Shown piece by piece: positions 21,605 through 32,146 of a DNA stretch of 64,000 nt (position 1 is its first letter; the number at the start of each line of letters is the position of its first letter). Location of the stretch: the NCBI GenBank assembly GCA_028564925.1, contig CM053033.1, positions 207,021,607 through 207,085,606 on the forward strand. Direction: 5' to 3'. A program made the position numbers and the translations under genes. The stretch comes from Lithobates sylvaticus. Taxonomy: Eukaryota > Chordata > Amphibia > Anura > Ranidae. Under the pieces are notes generated by a model. It searched no databases, had not been told where the DNA came from, and was given only the letters and a program-made list of their open reading frames with translations.

Positions 21605-22380
21605 AGCTGTAGGGGGCCCAGGGCCGGCGGTCGCGATGCTTACCAGCCACCAGCGATCACTCCTGACAGAGACAGAACTAAGATCTGTAAATGTAAACAG
21701 ACAGATCTCTGTTCTGTCAGGGGAGGAGAGGCAGATCTGCTGCTCCTAAAGATTAGGAACGGCGATCTCTCTCCTCCTCCAGGCAGTCCCATCCCCCTCA
21801 CGGTTAAAACACACACGAGGGAACACATTTAACCCCTTTATCACCCCCTAGTGTTAACCTCTTCCCTGCCAGTAACATTTATACAGTAATCAGTGGCTAT
21901 TTTTAGCTCTGGTCGCTGTATAAATGTCAATGGTCCCAAAAAAGTGTCCGATCTGTCCGCCGCAATCTGCTAAAAATCACTGATCGCCGCCATTACAAGT
22001 AAAAGTAAAAAAAAAAAAATAATAAAAATGCCATAAATCTGTCCCCTATTTTGTAGACGCTATAACTTTTTGCGCAAACTAATCAATATACACTTATTGC
22101 AGCCTAAACTGATGGAAAAAAAATATTAAAAAAATAAATAAATTTGGGGATATTTATTATAGCAAAAGTAAAAAAATATTGTGTTTTTTTTTTCAAAACC
22201 ACAGAGATCAAATATCACCAAATTAAGCTCTATTTGTGGGAAAAAAAGGACACAAATTTTGTATGGGTACAACGTCGCACGACCGCACAATTGTGAGTTA
22301 AAGCAACGCAGTGCTGAATCGCAAAAAGTGCTCTGGTCAGGAAAGGGGTAAAATCTTCCGGAGCTGAAGCGGTCATTCCA
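21605..22380 (-). mobile_element. TTAA-family MITE, truncated by L1-2
   Basis: Matches, in reverse orientation, the complete copy at 27868-28730: shared pieces include GCCGGCCCTGGGCCCCC, the CAGATCTCTGTTCTGTC block, TACAGCGACCAGAGC and GACCGCACAATTG. One end is cut by the L1-2 A-tail; the other ends near AGCTGAAGCGGTCATTCC. No coding sequence. Its right part is also the outer section of the left arm of an inverted duplication. Confidence 0.8.
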
Positions 22381-22680
22381 CCCAAAAATGTGATAATTCA
22401 CCTATAGGTGGAGTAATTTCAATGACTTGTTATGTCTCGGCTACTCCAACAGTGAGATTCAGAATACTTTATTGATCCCAAAGGGAAATTATTGGCGACA
22501 TCTCCCTTCTTCAAGATTACCCCCTCTGTCTCCAAACTATTTTGCAATGGAATTGTCAAAAAAAAATGGAATTGTCAAAATAGAGGGGAATCAGCTAAGA
22601 CTGGAGCAGCCAGAAGCTGTAGCAGCTGTACATGGTAACCAATCAGCTTCTACTGTAGCTTTCATTTTCAATGCGTAACC
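22060..22680 (+). repeat. Left arm of an inverted duplication (partner 24675-25410)
   Basis: Reverse complement of 24675-25410. The arm crosses from a TTAA-family MITE end (to about 22380) through CACCTATAGGTGGAG into a second repeat ending TTCAATGCGTAACC. Both arms share variants not found in the other TTAA copies here: AACTCACAATTGTGC and GATCTCTGTGG. That points to one inverted duplication, not two independent insertions. Boundaries approximate. Confidence 0.85.
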
Positions 22681-22684
22681 AAAC

Positions 22685-23615
22685 CATGGGCGTCCGCAGG
22701 TAGGGGCAATGGGGGGTCAAGTGCCCCCCCCTGGAATCAGGGATCGGATCTTAAATTCAGTTTATACAATACAGTTGTGTCTCCATCGAGGTGCCGCACC
22801 CGGGTGCCACCCAACATTGGGGTGACACCATTAAGGTGCTGTCAAGTGTAGTGTGACTTTGGGCTCTTTTTCCCTGCTCAGTCCAGCAGAGAACTTGGCT
22901 GTGCTGTGATGGAAGAATGGCGAGCTGCGGGCTATCAGAGGTTTCCCCCCCTCGCCCCACCCATTCTTCTGTCAGGAAGAAGAGACGGCAGCTCTCACCA
23001 GGTTCCCTACCCAGCTTCCTGCCCTGCTCCGTTCCTTCCCTATTGGCCATAACTGAGGGCCAATCAAAGGCGACTAGGAGAGGCAAGCTTCATGGGACAG
23101 GTAATCCCAAAAGATTGGCGGCTCCATTTTCCACAGGGAGGAGGCTACAGCTCGATCAAGTGAAAGATTGAGAGACTGCAGCCTGGAAAGAAGCTGAGGG
23201 AGAGAGTGCTACAGGACGAGGAGTGTGCTGGGCGGAAGCCAGAGAGAGAGCCTGCCAGGGCCACAAAATAGTCATGCTGTCCAGCACCACCAGAGAGAGA
23301 GCCACACTGGCCAGCACCACCAGAGAGAGAAAGACTGAGCCACTACCAGGGTACAGACATGCTACACTACTGACCAGTGTCGCCCCCGGGGAACCCAGAG
23401 TGAACGATCGTCCAGCCGGAGTGATCACTGCTGTAGTTTCGCTGGGTCTGGTAAGAGAGCCTGTTGGCCATTACCCATTACTTATCCTAGGGACTGTAAT
23501 ACGTCTGCAGACTCTGACCATGATAATGTGATAATGACATTTTCGAAAAGGGGCGGTGCATGGGTGACCCTAAAATTATGCCCCCCCCCTGAAAAAAGTT
23601 CTGCGGACGCCCATG
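22685..23615. mobile_element. 931-bp MITE with 15-bp TIRs (CATGGGCGTCCGCAG)
   Basis: CATGGGCGTCCGCAG at the left and CTGCGGACGCCCATG at the right are perfect inverted repeats, each followed inward by a C- or G-run. No target-site duplication was evident and no transposase sequence is present. The interior has a short purine-rich repeat (CACCAGAGAGAGA) near 23288-23330. Superfamily unknown. Confidence 0.75.
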
Positions 23616-24674
23616 TGTGGGGGAAAAATATATAGGGATATACAGCATTGGGATATACAGTCTCTTACCCCACTTGGATGCCCTATAGGCATGTGGACAC
23701 ACCCAGCGGAGCCTCCCGTGGCGATTGGGGAGGGCCCATATGAGGGTAACAGGTCAATCTAGACGTGATGTGGCACAACAAAATTGCAGAGCACTGCCGT
23801 TCTATATATATTTTCATTGGCTGTGAAATTAAGCATATTCCATCCCATGATTCAATGAGCCTTCCCATTCTGAGGTACTCAACCTAAGGTTTCCAGAGTC
23901 CAGCAAGAAGCAAGCAAGCCTCTCAACTAAACATGTGCACAACAAAAAAAAAAAGTTTATTTTCGTTTAATTTTTTTTCGTTTCCGTTGATTCGTAACGA
24001 TTCGTAAGTCGTCGGTGTTCGTATTCGTAACGATTCGTATTTTCGTAAGAGTTATTTTTTCGTTGATTCGTTTCTCTGTTAGTTTAATTTTCGTTTATTC
24101 GAAATTCGTACGCATTCGTATTTTCGTTATATTTTGTATTCGGACGCATTCGTATTTTCGTAGATTTAGTTACATTCGTACTTTCGTTAGATTGATTTAT
24201 TCGTACTTTCGTAACATTGTTTTCGTAGATTCGTAATCGGAGTAGAATTCATAATTTTATGTAATGTGTATGCTATTACATTGTAAGAGACACGAAAAAT
24301 TACGAATCGAAAAAAAAAAAAAAGTTACGAATGTACGAATTTTTTCGTTCAATCCATTAGAGGCACGTTAAGCAGCGCCATTGTAAGGGACATGGAAAAT
24401 TACCAATTCAAAAAAAAAAAAAGTTACGAATGTACAAATTTTTTCGTTCATTTTGATTTTCGTTGTTCCCGTTTTCATTTTTCGGATTTTCTTCTTTCGC
24501 AGTTTTGTTGTTTCTAATTTGGTTATTTCGGATTTTCGTTGTTTTCGTATTCGTTCGATTCGAACGATTCGTTAAATTTTTTAGCGAAACAGTTTAGGGG
24601 AAATTTACTAAAACTGGTGCTGCTGTGTATACCAATCAGCTTCTAGTAACCAATCAGCTTCTAGCTTCAACTTG
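23616..24674. mobile_element. TTCGTA-rich non-coding element (about 23932-24590) and flanks
   Basis: 23616-23930 shows nothing recognisable. From ACATGTGCAC near 23932 to about 24590 the sequence is a dense array of TTCGTA/TACGAA and ATTCGTA words on both strands, ending TTCGAACGATTCGTT. The start word resembles hAT-type non-autonomous elements. 24600-24674 is the edge of the repeat shared with the inverted-duplication arms (CCAATCAGCTTCTAG twice). No coding capacity. Confidence 0.45.
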
Positions 24675-25410
24675 TTCGGTTACGCATTGAAAATGAAAGC
24701 TACAGTAGAAGTTGATTGGTTACCATGTACAGCTGCTACAGGTTCTGGCTGCTCCAGCCTTAGCAGATTCCCCTCTATTTTGACAATTCCATTTTTTTTG
24801 ACAATTCCATTGCAAAATAATTTGGAGACAGAGGGAATAAACTTGAAGAAGGGAGATCTCGCCAATAATTTCCCTTTGGGATCAATAAAGTATTCTAAAT
24901 CTCACTGTTGGAGTAACCGAGACATAACAGAAGTCATTGAAATTACTCCACCTATAGGTGAATTATCAATTTTTTGGGTGGAATGACCGCTTCAGCCCCG
25001 GAAGATTTTACCCCCTTCCTGACCAGAGCACATTTTGCGATTCGGCACTGCGTCGCTTTAACTCACAATTGTGCGGTCGTGCGACGTTGTACCCAAACAA
25101 AAATATACGTCCTTTTTTTCCCACAAATAGAGCTTATTTTGGTGTTATTTGATCTCTGTGGTTTTTATTTTTTGTGCTATAAACAAAAAGAGCGACAATT
25201 TTGAAGAAAACACAATATTTTGTACTTTTTGCTATAATAAATATCCCCATTCTTTTTTAAAAAAAAAGCAAATTTTTTCTATCAGTTTAGGCCGATATGT
25301 ATTCTTCTACATATTTTTGGTAATAAAAATCACAATAAGCGTATATTAATTGGTTAAGTTATAGCGTCTACAAAGTAGGGGATAGATTTATAGCATTTTT
25401 ATTATTATTA
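24675..25410 (-). repeat. Right arm of the inverted duplication (partner 22060-22680)
   Basis: Begins GGTTACGCATTGAAAATG and runs through CTCCACCTATAGGTG into the TTAA-family MITE. Spacer between the arms is about 2 kb and holds two further elements. Confidence 0.85.
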
Positions 25411-27374
25411 TTTTTTTTTTACTAGTAATGGCGATCTGCGATTTTTATCGTGACTGCGACATTATGGCAGACATATCGGACAAATTTGACACATTTTGGG
25501 GACCATTGGCATTAATACAGCGATCAGTGCTATAAAAATGTATTATTACTAGAGTTGAGCGGACACCTGGATGTTCGGGTTCGGCGGGTTCGGCCGAACT
25601 TCGGAAAAAAGTCCGGGTTCGGGACCGAACTTGACCCCGAACTCCGAACCCCATTGAAGTCAATGGGGACCCGAACTTTTGAAGACTAAAATTGCTGTAA
25701 AAAAGTCATGGAAAGGGCTAGAGGGCTGCAAATGGCAACAAAATGTTGTTAAGAGCATGGCAAGTGCTCTGCAAACAAATGTGGATAGGGAAATAACTTA
25801 AAATAACATAAAAAAATTAAAAATAAAATGCTGGAGGCCCCCTTCTCAGCAGAAGAGGTACAGGAAGTCATTAAGAACCTTTAGAAACTCAACGGCACAA
25901 TGCCGCACATATGGTGGGAATACGCACTTTCTGGAAAAAATTATTCAATTTAATGGATAAGATAGTGGGAAAATAAAATACTTGGAAATTAAAAAAATTA
26001 AAAAATTATAATCTTGACCTAGGAGGACGAGGTCCATATGGAGTAGGAGGTGGAGGTGGCAGTGGATGTGGCGATGTAGGTGGAAGCGGCGGTGGAGGAG
26101 GACGAGGTAGCCAACACTGGTTCAAAAATACAACAATGGCTGGGTAAGGCTAGTGGTGAATGATGTGTCGAATTCTGTCCCCCGTCGCATAGTGTCCGCC
26201 CTGTACTGCGCTTGCTCAAATTTTTTTGCAATGTTTTTCCAATAGCAGAATACACCCACAGTATGTAAAGCGTGTATCTCAAAAACTGCTAAACTGCAGA
26301 AAATGCTATTGGAAAAAAAAAAAAATCCCCAAATCACAGCAAAATTATTTTTTTTTGCAATGTTTTTCCAATAGCAGAATACACCCACAGTATGTAAAGC
26401 GTGTATCTCAAAAACTGCTAAACTGCAGAAAATGCTATTGGGAAAAAAAAATGTCACTACAATTTTTTTTTTAGGATAGCAAAATAGAAGAAATATCGAT
26501 CGATTGTATGTCACACTCCTGCACAAAGCACTGAAATATTTAATTTTTTGTCGATAGCAGAATACACGTACAGTGTCTAAAGCGTGTATGGACATGCAGA
26601 AAATGCTATTGGAAAAAAAAAATCCCCAAATCACAGCAAAATTTAATTCTTTTGCAATGTTTTTCCAATAGCAGAATACACACAGAGTATGGTGTATCTC
26701 TTACTAAAATATGCAGTGCAGTGATGCTGCACTGAGCTTGCAGGTAAAACTTATATTTTGTCTGGCACTGGCCTCATGGCACTGTTAAAAGACTGTGCAC
26801 TGCACCCCAGCCAGGGTACAATTGATTCAGGAATCTCTTGAATAATTCTCTCTGCCTCTTTCTTTTCCTTAATAAAGACACTCTCTAGTCTACTCTAGCT
26901 ATGTAGATCGCTCACTGATATAACTAATTTGAAGAAAATTTAAGGAATGTGGACTGACTGACTTTATCAGACTAACAAAATCCTAATGAAATCCTATCTT
27001 AGCAGCACAAGGAACCTGTCTATAGCAGAATGACGCTGTGTGCTGTGTGTGTGTACCTTTTATAGAGGCTGGGTCACATGCTGCACTGCCCAATCACAGC
27101 CATGCCATTAGTAGGCATGGCTGTGATGGCTTCTAATGGCACACTAGTGAAACTAGCGTGGATTGGCTAGAGACACAGAGATCCCGGTTCTCGGCGTGTT
27201 ACGAGCGATCGCGTCATTGAGACCGCCGGGCACTCGCATCTGCTCCGGGGGCGAGCTGCGGGCGCGCACCCCTAGTGACCACCAGAGGGAGCGATGTAAC
27301 ATAACGTTGATTCGCCTGCCCGTGCCATTCTGCCACAGTACAACTGCGGCAGCTGGTCGGCAAGCAGTTAAAGA
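24976..27374 (+). mobile_element. TTAA-family MITE split by a hAT-type insertion
   Basis: Begins near GACCGCTTCAGCCCCGG and proceeds like the complete copy at 27868 until about 25550, where the hAT-type element starts. It appears to resume at about 27180 (GATCCCGGTTCTCGG) and end at GGTCGGCAAGCAGTTAA near 27374. The two halves have the order expected of one element, so I read 25551-27160 as an insertion into it. Confidence 0.65.
25551..27160 (-). mobile_element. Transposase-less hAT relative with hairpin, TATA and tandem array
   Basis: On the minus strand: a 14-bp perfect hairpin (27093-27106 with 27114-27127, loop 7) containing CCAAT, TATAAAAG at 27057-27064, a tandem array at about 26220-26700 (GCAATGTTTTTCCAATAGC at 26228, 26357, 26654), and a TTCGGG/CCGAAC-rich end at 25560-25690. 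This is the same order as the large hAT at 3791. No transposase domain is present, only a short Gly/Arg-type repeat near 26020-26110. Termini inferred, no TSD confirmed. Confidence 0.6.
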
Positions 27375-27867
27375 ACCTTTTAGGAAATTATGAAGGCTAA
27401 TATTGTTGACATCTCTTTTAGGAAATATTAGTTTATTGGCTATCATACTGATCCAATGATTTTGGGCAGTGCATTTCACGCACCATATACAGTTTTGTAG
27501 CTGTCTTGTTTGGTCACGTAATGAACCGGGTTCATTTCAACACTCACCAATTTATTCCCTAAGGCCTCTGGTAATATATATATATATATATATAATGTTT
27601 GGGGGTTCTAAATTATTTTCTAGCAAAAAAAAAAAAAATAAATACAGGTTTTTACATGTAGGAGAGAAATGTCAGAATCGGGACGGTAGGGAAGTAGTTA
27701 TAGAGAACTAGTCTCTGTGTGTGTTTGTCACGCTGGAAAGTTACATTTTAGCATGATTAAAGCACACCTGTGTGAACAGGGCGTTATTTTGAGTCACAAC
27801 TATTTTTTCCCAGGAATGAAAATGTATACAAAACGCATCTAAAATACATTATGTGTTGCGTTCCCCC
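27375..27867. other. Intervening sequence, no gene seen
   Basis: Contains a (TA)n microsatellite near 27572-27594 and a stretch (27595-27690: TTTGGGGGTTCTAAATTATT, GGAGAGAAATGTCAGAAT) that recurs at 44110-44220 and 63730-63825. Otherwise nothing recognised. Confidence 0.7.
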
Positions 27868-28730
27868 TTAATGACCAGGCCATTTTTTGCGATACAGCTT
27901 TAACTGACAATTGCACGGTTGTGCGACGCTGTACCCACACAAAATTTACGTCCTTTTTTTCCCACAAATAGAGCTTTCTTTTGGTGGTATTTGAACACCT
28001 CTGCAGTGTTTTTTTTTTTGCGCTATAAACAAAAAAAGAGCGACAATTTTTGAAAAAAAAAAACACAATATTTTTTACTTTTTGCTATAATAAATATCCC
28101 CAAATTTATTTATTTTTTATATATTTTTTTTCCATCAGTTTAGGCTGCAATAAGTGTATATTGATTAGTTTGCGCAAAAGTTATAGCGTCTACAAAATAG
28201 GGGACAGATTTATGGCATTTTTATTATTATTTTTTACTAGTAATGGTGGCGATCAGTGATTTTTAGCAGATTGCGACATTGCGGCGGACAGATCGGACAC
28301 TTTTTTGGGACCATTGACATTTATACAGCGACCAGAGCTAAAAATAGCCACTGATTACTGTATAAATGTTACTGGCAGGGAAGAGGTTAACACTAGGGGG
28401 TGATCAAGGGGTTAAATGTGTTCCCTCATGTGTGTTCTAACTGTGAGGGGGATGGGACTGCCTGGAGGAGGAGAGAGATCGCTGTTCCTAATCTTTAGGA
28501 GCAGCAGATCTGTCTCTCCTCCCATGACAGAACAGAGATCTGTCTGTTTACATTGACAGATCTTAGTTCTGTCTCTGTCAGGAGTGATGGCTGGTGGCTG
28601 GTAAGCATCGCGACCGCCGGCCCTGGGCCCCCTACAGCTTTTAAAGCGGTCGATATACAGGAATGGCGATTCGCACAGGAGAGCCAACCTGCTGCAGTAT
28701 AACTGCGTCGCCTGGTCCTTAAGTGGTTAA
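27868..28730 (+). mobile_element. Complete TTAA-family MITE (863 bp)
   Basis: Flanked by TTAA at 27868-27871 and 28727-28730, matching a TTAA target duplication (as in piggyBac-type elements; the superfamily is inferred). One end TTAATGACCAGGCC, the other CCTGGTCCTTAAGTGGTTAA. AT-rich interior with TATAGCGTCTACAAAATAGG; no coding sequence. It serves here as the reference for the truncated copies. Confidence 0.8.
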
Positions 28731-28756
28731 AAACGTAATCTTTTTTACAATGCTTC

Positions 28757-28992
28757 AAGTGGAAGTAAACCCTCCTATCGTTTTCAGCCAAGGAAGCTGC
28801 CATCTTGGACTCCGTTTAATCTTTAACTACCATGAAGCTGCACATGTGATCAGTTATGACACCAGCCATTGGATGGTTTGACAGTTTGGTTGAGAGTACA
28901 ACCAATGTGACAGTTAGCATTTCCGGCATGCCGGGAATGTAACTGTTTTTTCAAACTGTTAGATCGATGGGTTTACTTCCGCTTTCAGTGTG
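28757..28992 (-). mobile_element. Short MITE with GGAAGTAAACCC ends, copy 1
   Basis: AAGTGGAAGTAAACCC at one end and GGGTTTACTTCCGCTTT at the other. Inside: CATGTGATC and GCCATTGGATGG. Reverse-oriented relative of 29996-30220. Non-coding. Confidence 0.7.
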
Positions 28993-29330
28993 AACAGGCC
29001 CCACATTTGTTCTGTAAAGGTGAACCGACCACAATTCATCACAAAGGTGTTCTATCGGGTTGAGGTCGGGACTCTGTGAAGGCCAGTCAAGTTCCTCAAC
29101 CCCAAACTCGCTCATCCACGTCTTTATGGACCTTGCTTTGTGCACTCTTGCGTAGTCATGTTGGAACAAGAAGGGGCCATCCCCAAACTGTTCCCACAAA
29201 GTTGGGACCATGAAATTGTCCAAAATGTCTTGGTATTCCGACTATTCTTAAGATTTCCCTTCACTGAAACTAAGGGGCCAAGCCCAACTCCTGAAAAACA
29301 ACCCCACACCATAATCCCCCCCCCCCCCCT
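28993..29330 (-). pseudogene. Tc1/mariner transposase fragment, minus strand
   Basis: Tc1 transposase C-terminal half on the minus strand: MVWGCFSGVGLGPLVSVKGN at about 29312-29253, then PTLWEQFGDGPFLFQHD (catalytic Asp), KARSIKTWMSEFGVEELDWP and SPDLNPIEHL (catalytic Glu). At least one frame change separates the first block from the second. Its active-site blocks repeat in the plus-strand fragment at 29370. Confidence 0.88.
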
Positions 29331-29369
29331 TCACCAAATGATTTGGTCCAATCAAAAAACAAGGTCCAT

Positions 29370-29640
29370 AAATGAGCGGGTTTGGGGTGAAGGAACTTGA
29401 CTGGCCTGCACAGACTCTTGACTTCAACCCGATAGAACACCTTTGGGGTAAATTAGAGTGGAGCCTGCTAGCCAGGCCTTCTCGTCCAACATCAGTGCCT
29501 GACCTCACAAATGCGCTTTTGGCAGAATGGTCAAACACTCCCATAGATACACTCCTTAATCTTGTGGACAGCCTTTCCAGAAGAGTTGAAGTTGTTATAT
29601 CTACAAAGGGTGGGCCAACTCAATATTGAACCCTGCGGAC
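29370..29640 (+). pseudogene. Tc1/mariner transposase C-terminal fragment, plus strand
   Basis: Reads SGFGVKELDWPAQTLDFNPI, then LLARPSRPTSVPDLTNALLA and RVEVVISTKGGPTQY, followed by a stop near 29628. This is the usual Tc1 C-terminus. It overlaps the minus-strand fragment in content by about 25 residues and faces it across about 40 bp, so two copies or an inversion with duplication is implied. Confidence 0.88.
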
Positions 29641-29995
29641 TTAAGCCTCGTACACACGATCTGATTTTCCGACGGGAATTGTGTGATGACAGGCTGTTGG
29701 CGGAAAATCCGACCGTTTGTATGCTCCATTGGACAATTGTTGTCGGATATTCCGCGTACAAATGTTGGATAGCAGGCTTTAAAATTATCCAATAACAAAT
29801 GTCTGTTGTCAGATTTTCCGAGCGTGTGTACACAAGTCCGTCGGACAAAAGACCAAAGTACAAACACGCATGCTCGGAAGTAGGACGAGCCGGAATCGGT
29901 CGGTCTTGTAAATTAGCGTTCGTAATGGAGAATTAACATTGGAGATGTGGCAAATTATGAAATCTCCAAATGCAGCGCCCAATTCTCTTCTTCTT

Positions 29996-30220
29996 TAAAG
30001 CGGAAGTAAACCCATCGATTTAACAGTCTAAAAAAAAAAAGGCATGCCGTGAATGCTAACTGCACATTGGCTGTGCTCTCAACCAAACAGTCAAACCATC
30101 CAATGGCTGGTGTCATAATGGATCACATGTGCAGCACTGTGGCAGTTGAAGATTAAACAGAGGCAAAGATGGCAGCTTCCTTGGCTGAAAACGATAGGGG
30201 GGTTTACTTCCACTTTAATG
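29996..30220 (+). mobile_element. Short MITE with GGAAGTAAACCC ends, copy 2
   Basis: TTTAAAGCGGAAGTAAACCC at the left, GGGTTTACTTCCACTTTAA at the right, about 225 bp. Opposite orientation to copy 1 at 28757-28992. Non-coding. Confidence 0.75.
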
Positions 30221-30426
30221 GGATAATAATGAAGCTGCTTTGCTGGTGATACTGATGGAGTTATTGCAAATTCATTTTCAAAGGCTTTTTTTTCTAGTGA
30301 TATCAAGAATAATATTATTATGCTTTATTTTTTGGGTGCAAGTTACCACAACACAATTATCCTGAAGTTTTTAAGATCAAAGATACAACTATGTTGTTGT
30401 CCTTTGTCAATTTTACATTGTATTTT

Positions 30427-31412
30427 TTAACTGCTTCCCGACCGCCGCATGTAAATATACGTCGGCAAAATGGCACGGCTAGGCAAAAGCATGTATATAT
30501 ACGTCCCCTTTAATTGCCTAGGCGTGGGGGCGCACTCGCGACCCGGTCGGGAGCTCCATGACCACGGCCGTGGGACCAGCGGACCCGATGGTGTCCCGCG
30601 ATCGGGTCACAGAGCTGAAGAATTTGGGAGAGGTCTGTGTAAACAAACCTCTCCCCGCGCTTCCTACTCGGACTGTCAGTGATCTGCTGTTCCCTGTCAT
30701 CGGGAACAGCCGATCAGTGATGTCAGACGTCAGCCACGCCCCCTACTGTAAAAAAAAAACCACACAACACGTCACACTAACTCCTCCCCGCCCCCTAGTG
30801 GTTAACTCCTTCACTGCCACTGTCATTTACATAGGAATCAGTGCATTTAAATAGCACTGATTTCTGTATAAATGACAATGGTCCCAAAAATGTGTCAAAA
30901 ATGTCTGATGTTTCCGCCATAATGTCGCAGTCACAATAAAAATCACTGATCGCCGCCATTACTAGTAAAAAAAAAAAAAAATATTAATAAAAATGCTATA
31001 AAACTATCCCCTATTTTGTAAAAGCTATAACTTTTGCGCAAACCAATCAATAATCGCTAATTGCGATTTTTTTACCAAAAATATGTAGAAGAATACGTAT
31101 CGGCCTAAACTGAGGACAAAAATGTTTTTTTATATAATTTTTTGGGGATATTTATTATAGCAAAATGTAAAAAATATTGCATTTTTTTCAAAATTGTCGC
31201 TCTATTTTTGTTTATAGCGCAAAAAATAAAAACCGCAGAGGTGATCAAATACCACCAAAAGAAAGCTCTATTTGTGGGAAAAAAAGGACGCCAATTTTGT
31301 TTGGGAGCCACGTCGCACGACCGCGCAATTGTCAGTTAAAGCGACGCAGTGCCGAATCGCAAAAAGGGGCCTGGTCCTTTGGCTGCAAATTGGTCCGGGC
31401 TGAAGTGGTTAA
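30427..31412 (+). mobile_element. TTAA-family MITE (986 bp) nested in the Harbinger element
   Basis: TTAACTGCTTCCCGACC at 30427 and GGCTGAAGTGGTTAA ending at 31412: TTAA at both edges. Shares TATAACTTTTGCGCAAACCA, CGTATCGGCCTAAACTGAG and GCGACGCAGTGCCGAATCGC with the other copies. Non-coding. Confidence 0.82.
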
Positions 31413-31561
31413 AATGTAACTGTCTACTCCCAAACTGTCATTTGAAGTAAAACACATAGCCAAGTATTATTCTCCACAATCTTTTTTTATTCTGCATTCT
31501 ATGCATCCAAAAATATAACAAATAAAATCATTATTATTCAACCAAAAAATAAAATAAAAGC
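31413..31561. other. AT-rich interior of the Harbinger element
   Basis: No coding sequence recognised. It contains A/T-rich stretches such as AATAAAATCATTATTATTC, at the point where the transposase catalytic region would be expected. Confidence 0.5.
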
Positions 31562-31564
31562 CTC

Positions 31565-31870
31565 ATGCATGTGTCCTGCTTCTTAATATAGGGGGTCAAC
31601 AATGCCAAGAGTTGGTGAAAGCAGGAGTCCGTCATCCAGAGATAATTCTGAAAAACATCTGGATTATTCTCCTGGAGCTCCCGCAGCAAAGGCATATGAC
31701 ATAATTGGTCACAATTAATAAAGCAACCAATTTTTGGTCCAAGAAATCCCCCTCCTCCTGTTCCTGGACTGGACTTGAGTCAAAGCAATAACTCCAAGGC
31801 CAATAATGAATAACATGTTATCTCCTCCGATTCCGCAACATACCTGGTTGACGAACGGCCGTTCAGAAAC
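31565..31870 (-). pseudogene. Harbinger transposase N-terminal fragment
   Basis: On the minus strand MPLLRELQENNPDVFQNYLW, MTDSCFHQLLALLTPYIKKQ, DTCMR (about 31697-31562) matches the N-terminal region of PIF/Harbinger nucleases as I know it from HARBI1-like proteins. Just upstream, in a second frame, is RNRRRGISWTKNWLL (near 31765-31720), the basic tract plus WxxxWLL that normally precedes it; so there is one frame change between them. The catalytic DDE part is absent. Probably left by internal deletion of an autonomous copy. Confidence 0.75.
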
Positions 31871-32075
31871 GAACTGAAAAGCACTAATCAACACCAAACT
31901 TCTACTATCACGAAAATTAGCAGAAGGAGCCCAAAGGGTGGCGCTAAAGAGCTGAAAAACCACGTAGTACATCACTACGTTCGTGTTTGTTGGCCGACAA
32001 TTCCTTGTTGTTTGTATGCAAGACAAAATCCAGGCACACCCTTTCGGAAAATCTGATCGTGTGTACGAGGCTTAA

Positions 32076-32146
32076 GACTGGGATGTCATTAAAGTTCTTG
32101 GCGTGTAAAGGCAGGTGTCCCAATACTTTTGGCAATATAGTGCATA
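32076..32146 (+). mobile_element. Tc1 3' tail, separated from its body by the Harbinger element
   Basis: GACTGGGATGTCATTAAAG then CAGGTGTCCCAATACTTTTG and CAATATAGTG, the familiar 3' end of Tc1-type elements. It continues the plus-strand Tc1 fragment that stops at 29640. Confidence 0.8.

Larger units (their letters stand above)
29641..32075. mobile_element. Harbinger element with nested insertions, inside the Tc1 3' UTR
   Basis: Inverted termini TTAAGCCTCGTACACACGAT (from 29641) and ATCTGATCGTGTGTACGAGG...CTTAA (to 32075). Harbinger identity comes from the transposase fragment at 31565-31870. Tc1 tail sequence continues on both sides (CCCTGCGGAC before, GACTGGGATGTC after), with the TTAA/TWA of the junction shared, as expected of Harbinger target duplications. 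Inside it lie a short MITE (29996-30220) and a TTAA-family element (30427-31412). Confidence 0.8.

Noticed and set aside
24015-24236. Phe/Arg/Ile-rich open frame as a membrane protein
   Set aside because: It is the translation of TTCGTA-type repeat words in a non-coding element.
26019-26634. Minus-strand frames in the hAT relative as a transposase
   Set aside because: Made of the tandem repeat and low-complexity Ser/Thr; no BED, RNase-H-like or dimerisation motifs.
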